Assembly: GCF_025370775.1 (NCBI RefSeq) | Contig: NZ_JAMXEX010000010.1 | Coordinates: forward strand, 129,131 to 193,130 | Direction of reading: 5' to 3' | DNA: 64,000 nucleotides | From: Ancylothrix sp. D3o | GTDB taxonomy: Bacteria > Cyanobacteriota > Cyanobacteriia > Cyanobacteriales > Oscillatoriaceae | In this document: piece by piece, positions 16,587 through 25,468 of the stretch | Position numbering within the stretch: position 1 is the stretch's first letter | How the letters are laid out: each line of letters starts with the position of its first letter | Made by a program: the position numbers and the translations under genes | Notes under the pieces: model-generated | What the model saw: the letters and a program-made list of their open reading frames with translations, nothing else | What the model was told of the DNA's origin: nothing | The model's database searches: none

Positions 16587-19500
16587 ATGGATTGGCAAAC
16601 CTTTCTCCGCGAACAAGCAAAAAATCACGATCTCTCAGCAGAAGAGACAGACACTTTATTGAAGCGATTTCCAGAGAAAGACCGTTATATTAAAAATGAA
16701 GCCCAATTTGTCACAATAATTAATGAGGGTATTTCTGATAAAAAATATCAGATTGGTGTTGAGGCAATCACCAAACAAATGCAAAAAATTTATAAAAAGT
16801 TTCAGGCAGATTGTGCAGAACTACAACAGCCATCTCGTGGGAAGTTAGAAATTTTACGTCGATGGCTAATTGATGAATTTGATAAAGTTAGTATTGGCCT
16901 TAAACCCCTCAACCGTTGCATCCTAGGACTCAAAGGCAACTATCAACAAGCGCAAGAGAAACTCACCGAAATTACCCAACATCTGCAAAACCTTCTCAAC
17001 GATAAAACCCTGTCTATTGCCAAAGTTGAAAAAGGCAGTATTATCCTGATTGTCCAGAGTTCCCAAACCGGCTATGAGGAAATTAAACGCCTGATTGGTG
17101 AAAAAATTATTGAAGAGTTTTCGGTGGAATATGTCATTGATGAATGGCAAGATATCTGCCGGCGGATGTTGATTGACCGGCAACCCTTAACCAGTAATAC
17201 AGTCGTAACTCAGGCGGTTGGAAATAGAGAAAATCGCAACTTAATTGATGAAGATTTATTTGTCGATTTGGAACTGGTGAAACCGAAACGGAGTGAGAAC
17301 GCAAAACAGCCCCAAGATATTAACCCAGAAAAAGGTTCCGACTTGTTCACTAGGCAGGAAGAAACTGTGGAGAAACAATTTCCTTACAAAGAGTTTCTCG
17401 AAAAAGTTATTAGGAAACGCACTGATAAAAATATTGCTATTATTGGAGAACCGGGGGCGGGGAAAACCACCTTACTCCAGAAATTAGCCTTTTGGTTATT
17501 ACAAGAAACCGATGATTTAGTGATTTGGGTATCCTTGGCAGAATTGGGCAGTAAACCCCTCGGAGAGTATTTAGAAGAAAAATGGCTCAAAGATGCGGTA
17601 GGGCTGTCCAGAGAGGAAATTAAAGCCGACTGGGAGCAGAAATTTGAAGGGGGTGCAGCCTGGTTACTGTTGGATGGCTTTGATGAGATGAGCCCGACCG
17701 ACCAACAGGCTTTAAATTTCCGAGGTTGGGTGATGGATGCTCGGATGATTGTCACCTGTCGCTTGAATTTGTGGCAAGCCAACCCCAGCCAGTTACAGGG
17801 GTTTCAAACCTATCTCACCCAACCGTTTGATGATGAAAAAATGCAGGAGTTTATCCGGCGGTGGTTTCGGGGTTTGGTTAAGGAGGGAGAGGATGTCAAG
17901 TTAGCAGAATTGTTGTGCTCAGAATTGCAAGCTGCGGGGAAGGAACGAATTAAGGATTTATGCCGCAATCCCCTGCGGTTAACCTTGTTATGTGCGACTT
18001 GGAAAGTGGATCAGGCGTTACCGGAAACGATGGCGAAGTTGTATGCGAAGTTTGTGGAGGCGATATATAAGTGGAAGAAAAAAGCATTTACTGTGAACAA
18101 GGAGGAAAAGAAACAGTTAAATGCAGCTTTGGGAGAGTTGGCGAAGGCATCCCTAGAGGCGGAAACAAGTCGATTTCGCTTAACTCATCGGTTGGTGTGT
18201 GAATATTTGGGAGAACGCGATGAGGATTCCCTGTTTGATAAGGCGTTAACGTTAGGCTGGTTAAATGAGGTGGGGGTGGCGGCGGAAAATCGCAGCGAAC
18301 AGGTCTATACGTTTTATCATGCGACGTTTCAGGAGTATTTTGCAGCTTGTAGTATCGATAAACCTGAGTTCTTTTTAGAGCATATCGAGCCTCAAAAATG
18401 GAGAGGATTTTTAAGTCGCAGTTACCGTATTTTTGAAAAACACTGGAAAGAGGTTTTTTTACTTTGGCTGGGACAGACTCAAAGAAAAAAAAGCCAAAAG
18501 GATAAATTAATTAAGAATTTATTAAACTTTCAAGATGATTGTGGAGGATTTTACAGCTATAGAGCATTTCTGTTGGCAGCAGAAGGAATTGCACAATTTC
18601 CTGATAGTGAGTTTGCCGATGATATTATTGGCTGGCTTCTTGAGTTAAGTTTTGGATTCCGTTTAAATATTTTCAATGAGCAACGAATAAATTTAGTGTA
18701 TGGGTATAATCTAATTTTAGGAAATGACTCACAAATCAAAACAAATATTTTCTGGTTCGCAATAAGAGAGTCAGCCACTAAAATTTTGTTTAAAACCAAT
18801 ACAACTAGAGTAGTGGAATTGCTGGTTGATTACATTAACCGAATCGTTATAATAAGTGATTTGATAGAGTGCAATTTTGAATTAGATATAGAATTTTCAC
18901 AAATCAACAGCCAATTAGAATCTTATTTGTACTTCTACTGGCTTACTATAATTACTAATATTATTGATGCTTTAATTGTCTTAGAGCCTTCTTTTAATCT
19001 TTTTGATATAGAAATGAAAACTACACAAAATTTTTATAACGATGTAGTTAACTTTTTTATCAAAAAAGATTTTTTTGATAATACAATGATATTGGCATTA
19101 AATTTTTTGTCTCAACTGGGCTATCAAAATGCAAAAGAATTGTTACCTGTAAAATATAGTCAAAGATTACTAAATCATCAAAATGAATTGATTATAATTA
19201 GAGCGGCTAGTGTTTTTAAAGAATTGAAAACCCTAGAAAATCTAGTAGACAATTGTCTCCCAGATCGCAAGTTTGAAGTGATGTTAAAGATTGCCGAGTT
19301 GAAGGCTAACAGATCGGCAAATTTAGAAATTAAAAACGTAAAAATTAATGAGGGCTCAGTAATTGATTTTTTGACTGAGCAACTGCTAACCCGAAAACAC
19401 GATTTTTCAACAAAATTATTTATGCAAATGGTGATTCTTTATGTAAATCAGACATACTTTAGTAATTTCAGGACAGAAATAGATATATATGAACTACGCA

Positions 19501-20270
19501 AATACTTTAAAAAAATCTTAAGTATAGAAAATTTTAGAATATTGAAACTGGACTCCTTATCAATGACAGAAATAATTTTACATAACTCAGAACAGTTGGG
19601 TTTCACTCCAGAGGAAATAGTATATTGGATGTCAAGTATTTTAAAGTCCCCCATTACGGATGAAAATTTTCAAGATTTCTGGGAATTTTTACCTCGTCTA
19701 AATGCTACATTATGGTACTGTGCCGGCAACCTCCCCTATCCCAAATTTTATCAAGCATGGCATCATCCCCCCACCACTCCCAATCGTGAAGTCACCGAAC
19801 AAACCCCCCATAGCGGCGGACAAACTTTCGCCTCTCCCATCACCCGCGAATCCCTGCAACACCTGCCCATTTATTGCCTCAACGCCGGCTTCCTCGCCAA
19901 CGAAACCCGCGAAAGTGAAATCGCCCAAACCCTCTGCCGGCTGATTTGGACACAAGTCTGTCCTCAGCAAATGTATCCCAGAGTTTCCACCCCCGCCGAT
20001 CTATGTTATTGCCTCGATAAACTCAAATTCACCCTCAGCCTCCCCCACTGCGCCATCCTGTTCTCGAAACATCGCCGTAGCGGCGACCAAATATTTTTGG
20101 AACCTATTCAACCCACCCCAGAACTCATTGCCTTTTGCGAAAAACTGACTGGGGTAATAGAAAAGATCGCCTTCCTCACCGGCCAACCCCTAGAAGCGCC
20201 CTTAAAAGGCTTTCCCCCCGATCAACCTAATTTAATATCAGCGATTGAAACGTGGTTAAAGGAGATTTAA
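16587..20270 (+). CDS. NACHT-domain STAND NTPase, candidate anti-phage sensor
   Basis: A 1227-residue signal-transduction ATPase. Residues 1-265 are a helical N-terminal region with no recognised effector. The NACHT core has Walker A GEPGAGKTT at 287-295, Walker B LLLDGFDE at 360-367, and CRNPLRLTLLC. The conserved YHATFQEYFAA segment is near residue 580, after the winged helix. Residues about 590-1040 are a long, very AT-rich, helical-looking region, likely the sensor. The C-terminal 180 residues return to normal composition (LPIYCLNAGFLANETRESEIAQTLCRLIW). Bacterial NACHT proteins are established anti-phage factors as a class; a defence role for this one is inference. Its 3' end is duplicated downstream. 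Confidence 0.88.
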   Translation: MDWQTFLREQAKNHDLSAEETDTLLKRFPEKDRYIKNEAQFVTIINEGISDKKYQIGVEAITKQMQKIYKKFQADCAELQQPSRGKLEILRRWLIDEFDKVSIGLKPLNRCILGLKGNYQQAQEKLTEITQHLQNLLNDKTLSIAKVEKGSIILIVQSSQTGYEEIKRLIGEKIIEEFSVEYVIDEWQDICRRMLIDRQPLTSNTVVTQAVGNRENRNLIDEDLFVDLELVKPKRSENAKQPQDINPEKGSDLFTRQEETVEKQFPYKEFLEKVIRKRTDKNIAIIGEPGAGKTTLLQKLAFWLLQETDDLVIWVSLAELGSKPLGEYLEEKWLKDAVGLSREEIKADWEQKFEGGAAWLLLDGFDEMSPTDQQALNFRGWVMDARMIVTCRLNLWQANPSQLQGFQTYLTQPFDDEKMQEFIRRWFRGLVKEGEDVKLAELLCSELQAAGKERIKDLCRNPLRLTLLCATWKVDQALPETMAKLYAKFVEAIYKWKKKAFTVNKEEKKQLNAALGELAKASLEAETSRFRLTHRLVCEYLGERDEDSLFDKALTLGWLNEVGVAAENRSEQVYTFYHATFQEYFAACSIDKPEFFLEHIEPQKWRGFLSRSYRIFEKHWKEVFLLWLGQTQRKKSQKDKLIKNLLNFQDDCGGFYSYRAFLLAAEGIAQFPDSEFADDIIGWLLELSFGFRLNIFNEQRINLVYGYNLILGNDSQIKTNIFWFAIRESATKILFKTNTTRVVELLVDYINRIVIISDLIECNFELDIEFSQINSQLESYLYFYWLTIITNIIDALIVLEPSFNLFDIEMKTTQNFYNDVVNFFIKKDFFDNTMILALNFLSQLGYQNAKELLPVKYSQRLLNHQNELIIIRAASVFKELKTLENLVDNCLPDRKFEVMLKIAELKANRSANLEIKNVKINEGSVIDFLTEQLLTRKHDFSTKLFMQMVILYVNQTYFSNFRTEIDIYELRKYFKKILSIENFRILKLDSLSMTEIILHNSEQLGFTPEEIVYWMSSILKSPITDENFQDFWEFLPRLNATLWYCAGNLPYPKFYQAWHHPPTTPNREVTEQTPHSGGQTFASPITRESLQHLPIYCLNAGFLANETRESEIAQTLCRLIWTQVCPQQMYPRVSTPADLCYCLDKLKFTLSLPHCAILFSKHRRSGDQIFLEPIQPTPELIAFCEKLTGVIEKIAFLTGQPLEAPLKGFPPDQPNLISAIETWLKEI

Positions 20271-20280
20271 GAATTTGAGA

Positions 20281-20313
20281 AAGCCGGGTTTCTGGCAAAA
20301 TTTTGCCGGCTGA
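20281..20313. repeat. AAGCCGGGTTTCT element after the NACHT gene
   Basis: The sequence AGAAAGCCGGGTTTCTG followed by GGCAAAATTTTGCCGGC immediately after the stop codon resembles the left arm of the hairpin at 21020-21057 but lacks the matching right arm. The GGCAAAATTTTGCC palindrome could form its own stem. Confidence 0.4.
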
Positions 20314-20356
20314 TCCAAGATGCAATTACAAAACCCCATTGCTGACTCTTACTACC

Positions 20357-20623
20357 TTAATAAACCTCATCATGGCTGCCAATATCAACAAATACAGCCT
20401 TTTCATCTTCTGTAAAATAGAATAATACTCTCTCGTCATAATCTACAGTAAAACTCCATAAATCCTTCAACTTGCCAGATAGTTTATGGGTTTTCAATCT
20501 CTAATCATAAGGGTCTAAAGTAAACATTTCTAATTTCTGCCAAAATTTTAACTCTAAATCTTCATTCCCTTTAATCCTTTTTTTAAAAGCGCGTTTAAAA
20601 CCAGAACTAAAACTAACTTCCAT
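20357..20623 (-). pseudogene. YafQ/RelE-family toxin gene with an internal stop codon
   Basis: Read from ATG 20623, codons 1-40 encode MEVSFSSGFKRAFKKRIKGN...FTLDPYD, then TAG at 20501-20503 (codon 41). The same frame continues RLKTHKLSGKLKDLWSF...DERVLFYF...FVDIGSHDEVY-stop. The order FKRAFKK, LKTHKL, LWS and DIG(S/T)HDEVY is diagnostic of the YafQ-like mRNA-interferase group. The gene starts 2 bases after the antitoxin stop codon. The single nonsense codon probably inactivates it, unless it is a sequencing error. Confidence 0.75.
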
Positions 20624-20625
20624 GA

Positions 20626-20835
20626 TTATTCCTCAATCAGTTGTCTCAATTCCTTAATCTGGCTAGAAAACTTGAGGTTTCCTTGTTGTTGTTCCATCTG
20701 CGCTGCTTGGAAATTATCATAAATATTGTCACGACGTTCTTCACGGAGATACTGCTGCAACAAGGCTTGAATTTCTTCTTTTTCATCCGTAGAAAGACCT
20801 TTGATTACCTCAACTACATCATTAAATGTCATCAT
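20626..20835 (-). CDS. antitoxin of a type II toxin-antitoxin pair
   Basis: Sixty-nine residues, acidic and helical (VIKGLSTDEKEEIQALLQQYLREERRDNIYDNF). Position and size fit an antitoxin: it ends 2 bases before a YafQ/RelE-like toxin frame on the same strand. The N-terminal segment probably carries DNA binding or dimerisation, and the C-terminal segment wraps the toxin, by analogy. The antitoxin is intact while its toxin carries a stop codon, consistent with loss of toxin first. Confidence 0.65.
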   Translation of the reverse strand: MMTFNDVVEVIKGLSTDEKEEIQALLQQYLREERRDNIYDNFQAAQMEQQQGNLKFSSQIKELRQLIEE

Positions 20836-20898
20836 TGACTAAGCCTCACGGTACTGCTTTACTTTGAATGATATCCTATTTCACCACTTTACCGACAC

Positions 20899-21010
20899 CG
20901 TAGCCATAGCCTTCCTCACCGGCGAACCCCTAGAAGCCCCCTTAAAAAACTTTCCCCCCAATCAACCTAATTTGATATCAGTTATTGAAACATGGTTAAA
21001 AGAAATTTAA
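20899..21010 (+). pseudogene. degenerate second copy of the NACHT gene 3' end
   Basis: In frame it reads VAIAFLTGEPLEAPLKNFPPNQPN and ends IETWLKEI-stop, the same ending as the NACHT gene at 16587. By eye, 20908-21034 aligns without gaps to 20168-20294 (offset exactly 740 bases) with about 12 mismatches over 124 bases. The match includes 24 bases past the stop codon. No coding sequence for the rest of a NACHT gene is present. Confidence 0.8.
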
Positions 21011-21019
21011 GAAATTGAG

Positions 21020-21057
21020 AAAGCCGGGTTTCTGAATCCAAGCCAAGAAACCGGCTT
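21020..21057. terminator. hairpin after the NACHT remnant
   Basis: Arms AAAGCCGGGTTTCT and AGAAACCGGCTTT with one bulged G and an 11-base loop. It probably ended transcription of the lost second NACHT gene and now also faces the convergent PIN-domain gene. Confidence 0.55.
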
Positions 21058-21200
21058 TATGCTATGTGATGATTTCTTGAATTCGTCTATTATTCGCCGT
21101 ACATCTTTTAATAACCCTTTATCAAACTCAATCACCGGAAGCTAAAATTTGACAGATATTAACTAAGTGTGCTGGAATGCAGCCTGGTTGCCTAAGCCTA

Positions 21201-21593
21201 TTAATTGCCCAACGCTTGAGCCGGTGTCACTCTTCCCAGTGGAGTCCTGTCAAAATCAGCATCAAAACTAACCAAACGCAAACCACGACGTTGAGCTAAC
21301 ACATACTGATAAGCATCATCAAAATCCAAATTTAAATTCCGTGCAGTTTCACCCAAACTCGCCAACTCTTCCAAATTTAGCCTCACTAAACGCATAGCAG
21401 CCATATCTTCCACAAACAATTCAAAAACATCTCCTAAATTCCGTCTCACAAGCAAAATGCCAATAGAATAAAGACGAAAATCTGTGATATGGATACTTCC
21501 TACCGGTGCATTTAATAAAAACCTCTGGGCTTCGTCCGCACGTTGTTGTTGCAACAGCACCTCTAAAAAAACATTTGTATCGACTAAAAACAC
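21201..21593 (-). CDS. PIN-domain toxin (VapC type)
   Basis: A 130-residue PIN RNase. MFLVDTNVFLEVLL carries the first catalytic aspartate; LDFDDAYQY and SFDADFDRT carry further acidic residues. The start is GTG at 21593, immediately after the antitoxin's TAA, so the pair is translationally coupled. It is paired with a DUF2281 antitoxin, a common cyanobacterial arrangement. RNA target unknown. Confidence 0.85.
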   Translation of the reverse strand: MFLVDTNVFLEVLLQQQRADEAQRFLLNAPVGSIHITDFRLYSIGILLVRRNLGDVFELFVEDMAAMRLVRLNLEELASLGETARNLNLDFDDAYQYVLAQRRGLRLVSFDADFDRTPLGRVTPAQALGN

Positions 21594-21803
21594 TTAATCG
21601 CTCCAGTTCTCTAAAACTTCCCGTTGCAAATCGGCAGCAGTAACACCTTTTTCCTCACGCAATGCTCCCGCCCATTTTAACTGTAAAGATTGAGTTGATT
21701 TAGCGTGTTTTTCTAATAAAAACTCAGCGAAATCTCTAACTTCTTGTTGTAAGTTTGGCGGCAATTCTTGCCACAGTTCCAGCATAGGTTTCGTTTCATT
21801 CAT
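21594..21803 (-). CDS. DUF2281-type antitoxin
   Basis: Sixty-nine residues; LELWQELPPNLQQEVRDFAEFLLEK matches the DUF2281 N-terminal helix pair, and the C-terminal half (ADLQREVLENWSD) is the likely toxin-binding tail. A strong ribosome binding site (GAGGAGG) lies 7 bases upstream of the ATG, which fits antitoxin being made in excess of the GTG-started toxin. Confidence 0.82.
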   Translation of the reverse strand: MNETKPMLELWQELPPNLQQEVRDFAEFLLEKHAKSTQSLQLKWAGALREEKGVTAADLQREVLENWSD

Positions 21804-21847
21804 GGCTTTACCTCCTCGTTATTAAAAGCATAGCAAATCTCAAACGC

Positions 21848-21881
21848 AAAAAGCGCCCCCCAATTCTGGAGAGCGCCTTTT
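21848..21881. terminator. psbA terminator, probably bidirectional
   Basis: Arms of 14 bases (AAAAAGCGCCCCCC and GGAGAGCGCCTTTT) around a 6-base loop pair fully if two or three G-U pairs are allowed. T/A tracts flank both sides. It lies 40 bases after the psbA stop codon and 45 bases before the vapB-like start. Confidence 0.75.
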
Positions 21882-21921
21882 GTAATTATTTAGTTTTCGA
21901 GGAACAAGCCCTCATAAAACC

Positions 21922-22983
21922 TTAGCCCTTGATAGCAGGAGCCTCAACAGAAGCCAAATCAAGAGGGAAGTTGTGAGCATTACGCTCGTGCATTACTTCC
22001 ATACCCAAGTTAGCACGGTTGATAACATCAGCCCAGGTATTAATAACACGACCTTGAGAGTCGATAACAGACTGGTTGAAGTTAAAACCATTCAAGTTGA
22101 AAGCCATCGTGGAAATACCCAAAGCGGTAAACCAGATGCCGATAACCGGCCAAGCACCCAAGAAGAAGTGCAAAGAACGGCTGTTATTAAAAGAAGCGTA
22201 TTGGAAGATCAAACGACCGAAGTAGCCGTGTGCTGCAACGATGTTGTAGGTTTCTTCTTCTTGACCGAATTTGTAGCCGTAGTTTTGGCTTTCAACTTCG
22301 GTGGTTTCACGAACCAAAGAAGAGGTAACTAAAGAACCGTGCATAGCAGAGAACAAAGAACCACCAAATACACCGGCAACTCCCAACATATGGAAGGGGT
22401 GCATCAAGATGTTGTGCTCAGCTTGGAACACCAACATGAAGTTGAAGGTTCCAGAAATACCCAAAGGCATACCATCGGAGAAAGAACCTTGACCCAAGGG
22501 GTAGATCAAGAATACTGCGGAAGCGGCTGCAACTGGTGCAGAGTATGCTACGCAGATCCAAGGACGCATACCCAAGCGGTAAGACAATTCCCACTCACGA
22601 CCCATGTAGCAGAATACGCCAATGAGGAAGTGGAAAATTACCAACTGGTAAGGGCCACCGTTGTACAACCACTCATCCAAGGAAGCAGCTTCCCAGATGG
22701 GGTAGAAGTGAAGACCGATGGCGTTAGAGGAAGGAACAACTGCACCAGTGATGATGTTGTTTCCGTAGAGCAAGGAACCGGCAACGGGTTCGCGGATACC
22801 GTCGATGTCAACCGGCGGAGCGGCGACAAAGGCGATTAAAAAGCAGGTGGTGGCGGTTAAGAGGGTAGGGATCATCAAGACGCCGAACCAGCCGATATAA
22901 AGGCGGTTTTCGGTGCTTGTAACCCAGCTACAAAACCGTTCCCAAACGTTAGAGCGCTCTGTGCGCTGTAAGGTGGTGGTCAT
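21922..22983 (-). CDS. psbA: photosystem II D1 protein
   Basis: Reaction-centre subunit of photosystem II, with five transmembrane helices in the thylakoid. All key residues are at standard positions: Y161 (TyrZ), H198 (P680), S264 (QB site), and manganese ligands D170, E189, H332, E333, D342 and A344. Residue 130 is Glu, as in the high-light/D1:2 type. The protein is 353 residues: the C-terminal extension cleaved by CtpA after A344 is only 9 residues (SVEAPAIKG), against about 16 in many cyanobacterial D1 proteins. Promoter and terminator are both visible, so it is monocistronic. Other psbA copies, if any, are outside the window. Confidence 0.97.
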   Translation of the reverse strand: MTTTLQRTERSNVWERFCSWVTSTENRLYIGWFGVLMIPTLLTATTCFLIAFVAAPPVDIDGIREPVAGSLLYGNNIITGAVVPSSNAIGLHFYPIWEAASLDEWLYNGGPYQLVIFHFLIGVFCYMGREWELSYRLGMRPWICVAYSAPVAAASAVFLIYPLGQGSFSDGMPLGISGTFNFMLVFQAEHNILMHPFHMLGVAGVFGGSLFSAMHGSLVTSSLVRETTEVESQNYGYKFGQEEETYNIVAAHGYFGRLIFQYASFNNSRSLHFFLGAWPVIGIWFTALGISTMAFNLNGFNFNQSVIDSQGRVINTWADVINRANLGMEVMHERNAHNFPLDLASVEAPAIKG

Positions 22984-23047
22984 CGTTTTATGAGTGCTTA
23001 TTTGTTTTTCAAGGTTCAGGTAAGTTGTTTTTCTTACCTTGATTAAT

Positions 23048-23076
23048 ACCTTACAGCATTTGTAAAGTAATGTAAA
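23048..23076 (-). promoter_or_regulatory. psbA promoter
   Basis: On the minus strand TTTACA (23076-23071), a 17-base spacer, then TAAGGT (23053-23048). Transcription would begin near 23041, giving a leader of about 57 bases, similar to known psbA leaders. The spacing is ideal for a sigma-70-type promoter. Confidence 0.65.
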
Positions 23077-23219
23077 GCTTTTTTTATTCGATTTTTACTT
23101 ATATAAGATATTAGTTTTTGTTATATAAGATTCCCGATGACCAAACAGTAAGCTTTTATAAAAGAAGCAAACCTATCAAAACCCCAGCCAGCCCTTAACA
23201 TTCCTAAAAATAAACACTC

Positions 23220-24179
23220 ATGGAATCTTTACAAAAAGTTACATACAGCCCCGCCTACACCATCGTCCCCACCTACGAATGCTTTAACCGCTGTAGCTAC
23301 TGCAACTTTCGGACAGAACCAAGCAAAAGCCCCTGGCTAGAACTCGATGAAGCGGAAAAGCTGCTGAGTTCCTTACAAAACACCGGCACCCTCGAAATAC
23401 TCATTCTCAGCGGCGAAGTCCACCCCCAAAGCCAGAGACGGGCTGCCTGGTTTCAGCGCATCTATGATATATGTCAGTTAGCCCTTGAGATGGGATTTTT
23501 ACCCCATACCAATGTAGGGCCACTGAGTTTTGCAGAAATGACGCAATTAAAACAAGTCAATGTATCAATGGGGTTAATGCTAGAACAACTAACACCGGCC
23601 CTCTTGCAAAGCGTTCATAAACACGCACCGAGCAAACAGCCCCAACTACGACTGCAACAACTACAATGGGCCGGTCAACTGCAAATTCCCTTCACCACCG
23701 GCCTATTACTGGGAATAGGCGAAACCCTCGCCGACTCGCAAAACACCCTTCAAGCAATTGCAGAAATTCATGGCCGGTGGGGAAACATCCAAGAAGTGAT
23801 ATTGCAACCCTATAGCCCAGGAACCAATGAAGAATATAAGCTTTCAGCATTTCCCATCAAAAAGCTTCCCGAAATTATTGCACTAGCCCGCCAAATCCTG
23901 CCATCGGAAATCACGATCCAAATTCCGCCGAATTTAATCAGCCAACCGGCCCTATTAATAGCCTGTATAGAAGCCGGTGCCAGAGACTTAGGAGGGATTG
24001 GCCCCTGGGATGAAGTCAACCCCGACTATCCGCACCCACCTCATCAAAAACTTGCAGATATATTACAAACTGCTGGCTGGCAACTCGTGCAGAGATTGCC
24101 GGTGTACCCCCAACACATCAACACATTACCCAGCCACCTCCAAAAAGCCATCAGCCAAACATTAAACTTGCATAAATAG
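23220..24179 (+). CDS. cofG: 7,8-didemethyl-8-hydroxy-5-deazariboflavin synthase subunit CofG
   Basis: Radical SAM enzyme of FO (deazaflavin) synthesis, working with CofH; in cyanobacteria FO serves as antenna chromophore of photolyases. The cluster cysteines are C21, C25 and C28 (CFNRCSYC). Family landmarks are GTLEILILSGEVHPQS, NVSMGLMLEQLTP, TTGLLLGIGET and AGARDLGGIGPWDEVNPDYP. The ATG at 23220 gives the family N terminus VTYSPAYTIVPTYE. It is divergent from psbA across a 236-base gap. cofH is not in the window. Confidence 0.92.
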   Translation: MESLQKVTYSPAYTIVPTYECFNRCSYCNFRTEPSKSPWLELDEAEKLLSSLQNTGTLEILILSGEVHPQSQRRAAWFQRIYDICQLALEMGFLPHTNVGPLSFAEMTQLKQVNVSMGLMLEQLTPALLQSVHKHAPSKQPQLRLQQLQWAGQLQIPFTTGLLLGIGETLADSQNTLQAIAEIHGRWGNIQEVILQPYSPGTNEEYKLSAFPIKKLPEIIALARQILPSEITIQIPPNLISQPALLIACIEAGARDLGGIGPWDEVNPDYPHPPHQKLADILQTAGWQLVQRLPVYPQHINTLPSHLQKAISQTLNLHK

Positions 24180-24202
24180 TACCTAACGCAACCCCCCAAA
24201 AG

Positions 24203-24265
24203 CCCATCTGCGTTAATCTGTGGGGCGGGCATCCTGCCTGCCTTATATCTGCGGTTAAAAAATCA
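24203..24265. repeat. dispersed intergenic repeat, copy B
   Basis: CCATCTGCGTTAATCTGTGG, then GGCGGGCATCCTGCCTGCC, then CTGCGGTTAAAAAATC. It is nearly identical to the inverted copy at 46357-46402 and close to 4472-4521. It fills the gap between the convergent cofG and phosphodiesterase genes. Confidence 0.75.
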
Positions 24266-25060
24266 ATAACCCTTAGCAGCCAAATCAAACCTACCCGCAA
24301 AAGCAACCCGCTCAACCCGCGTCTCAACTTTGCCATCAGGATAAAGCTTCAAAACCCGAAAACCCGGTTCCACAACATCCAAACCAAACTTCTCACTTTT
24401 TGGTTTAAACTGAATACAAGTAGAAGGAGAAGCCAAATAGCGAATACCTTGAAACTCGCGGTCAAACTCTTGATGAATATGACCAAACAAAACCAGCTTA
24501 ACTTGAGGATAGCGGGCCAAAACAGTAAACAATTCTTCAGGGTTTTGGAGAGTGCTGCTATCTAACCATTCAGAATTAACCAAAAACGGCGGATGGTGCA
24601 GAGACACAAGGGTAGGCTGGGGTGGAAGTTGGGAAAGTTGCCGGTCTAACCATTCTAAAGTTGACCCAGACAAATAACCGTGAACATAGCCGGGGACACC
24701 AGAATTCAGCAATATAAAATTCCAGTTTCCCTGCTGAAAAGATTTTTCAGGTAAAAAAGGAAATTTCGTTAAAACTTCGTCCATAAAAGGCAAACTGTCG
24801 TGATTGCCAGGGAGCCAATAAGTGGGAATTCCCAAGGGAGAAATTAACTGTTGTAGGTGTTGGTAAGATTCCTTTGTATGGTCTTGGGAAAGATCGCCGG
24901 TGAGCAATAATAAATCAGGAGATGGTTGTAGCTCTTTAAGGGTTTGCAAAACCGCTAGGAAGGATTCACTGGTTGGAAAACCGACTAATTCCTGTTGAGG
25001 AGTGGCGAAGAGGTGAATATCGGTAAGTTGTGCAACAAGCAAGGGTAACGCTTGGCTCAT
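24263..25060 (-). CDS. CpdA-like 3',5'-cyclic-nucleotide phosphodiesterase
   Basis: Metallophosphoesterase of the CpdA/class III cyclic-nucleotide phosphodiesterase type. Motifs in order: LTDIHLF (D-x-H), LLLTGDLSQD (GD), WLPGNHDS (GNH), LVSLHHPPF and VLFGHIHQEF (GHxH). Two metals are expected. The protein is 265 residues, normal length. The substrate is probably cAMP, but related enzymes act on other phosphodiesters. Confidence 0.85.
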   Translation of the reverse strand: MSQALPLLVAQLTDIHLFATPQQELVGFPTSESFLAVLQTLKELQPSPDLLLLTGDLSQDHTKESYQHLQQLISPLGIPTYWLPGNHDSLPFMDEVLTKFPFLPEKSFQQGNWNFILLNSGVPGYVHGYLSGSTLEWLDRQLSQLPPQPTLVSLHHPPFLVNSEWLDSSTLQNPEELFTVLARYPQVKLVLFGHIHQEFDREFQGIRYLASPSTCIQFKPKSEKFGLDVVEPGFRVLKLYPDGKVETRVERVAFAGRFDLAAKGY

Positions 25061-25265
25061 AGCTGATCTATCGAGTTGAGAGGTTATTGGGCTGGACGTG
25101 AATTAAACGCCTTTGTTCTCTAGGTTAGCTTTAAAAGAGCCATCAATAGGCGATTTAGGACAGAGTTGTAAGTGATCTGCATCACCTATTTTTGCGTAAA
25201 TTTAGTTTGGGGAAAAGCCGAGGGCCGGTGTCAGGAAAATTTTTGTAAAAACTTCTGCCGGTCTA

Positions 25266-25293
25266 TTGCAATTGAGTAAAAATTTGCTATGAT
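25266..25293 (+). promoter_or_regulatory. tRNA-Cys promoter
   Basis: TTGCAA, 16-base spacer, TATGAT, ending 25 bases before the tRNA 5' end. Confidence 0.6.
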
Positions 25294-25318
25294 AGGTTTT
25301 GCTGTTAAAAACAAGGCC

Positions 25319-25389
<71 letters not shown>

Positions 25390-25468
25390 TTTAAGCAAAA
25401 ACTTCCAAATCTAAGTAGAGACGTTCCGCTGGAACGTCTATAGTCTCTAGCCACTACTGCCAAACCCC

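Noticed and set aside
22339-22839. 166-codon open frame antisense to psbA
   Set aside because: It mirrors the highly constrained psbA codons; the amino-acid sequence has no domain and no ribosome binding site.
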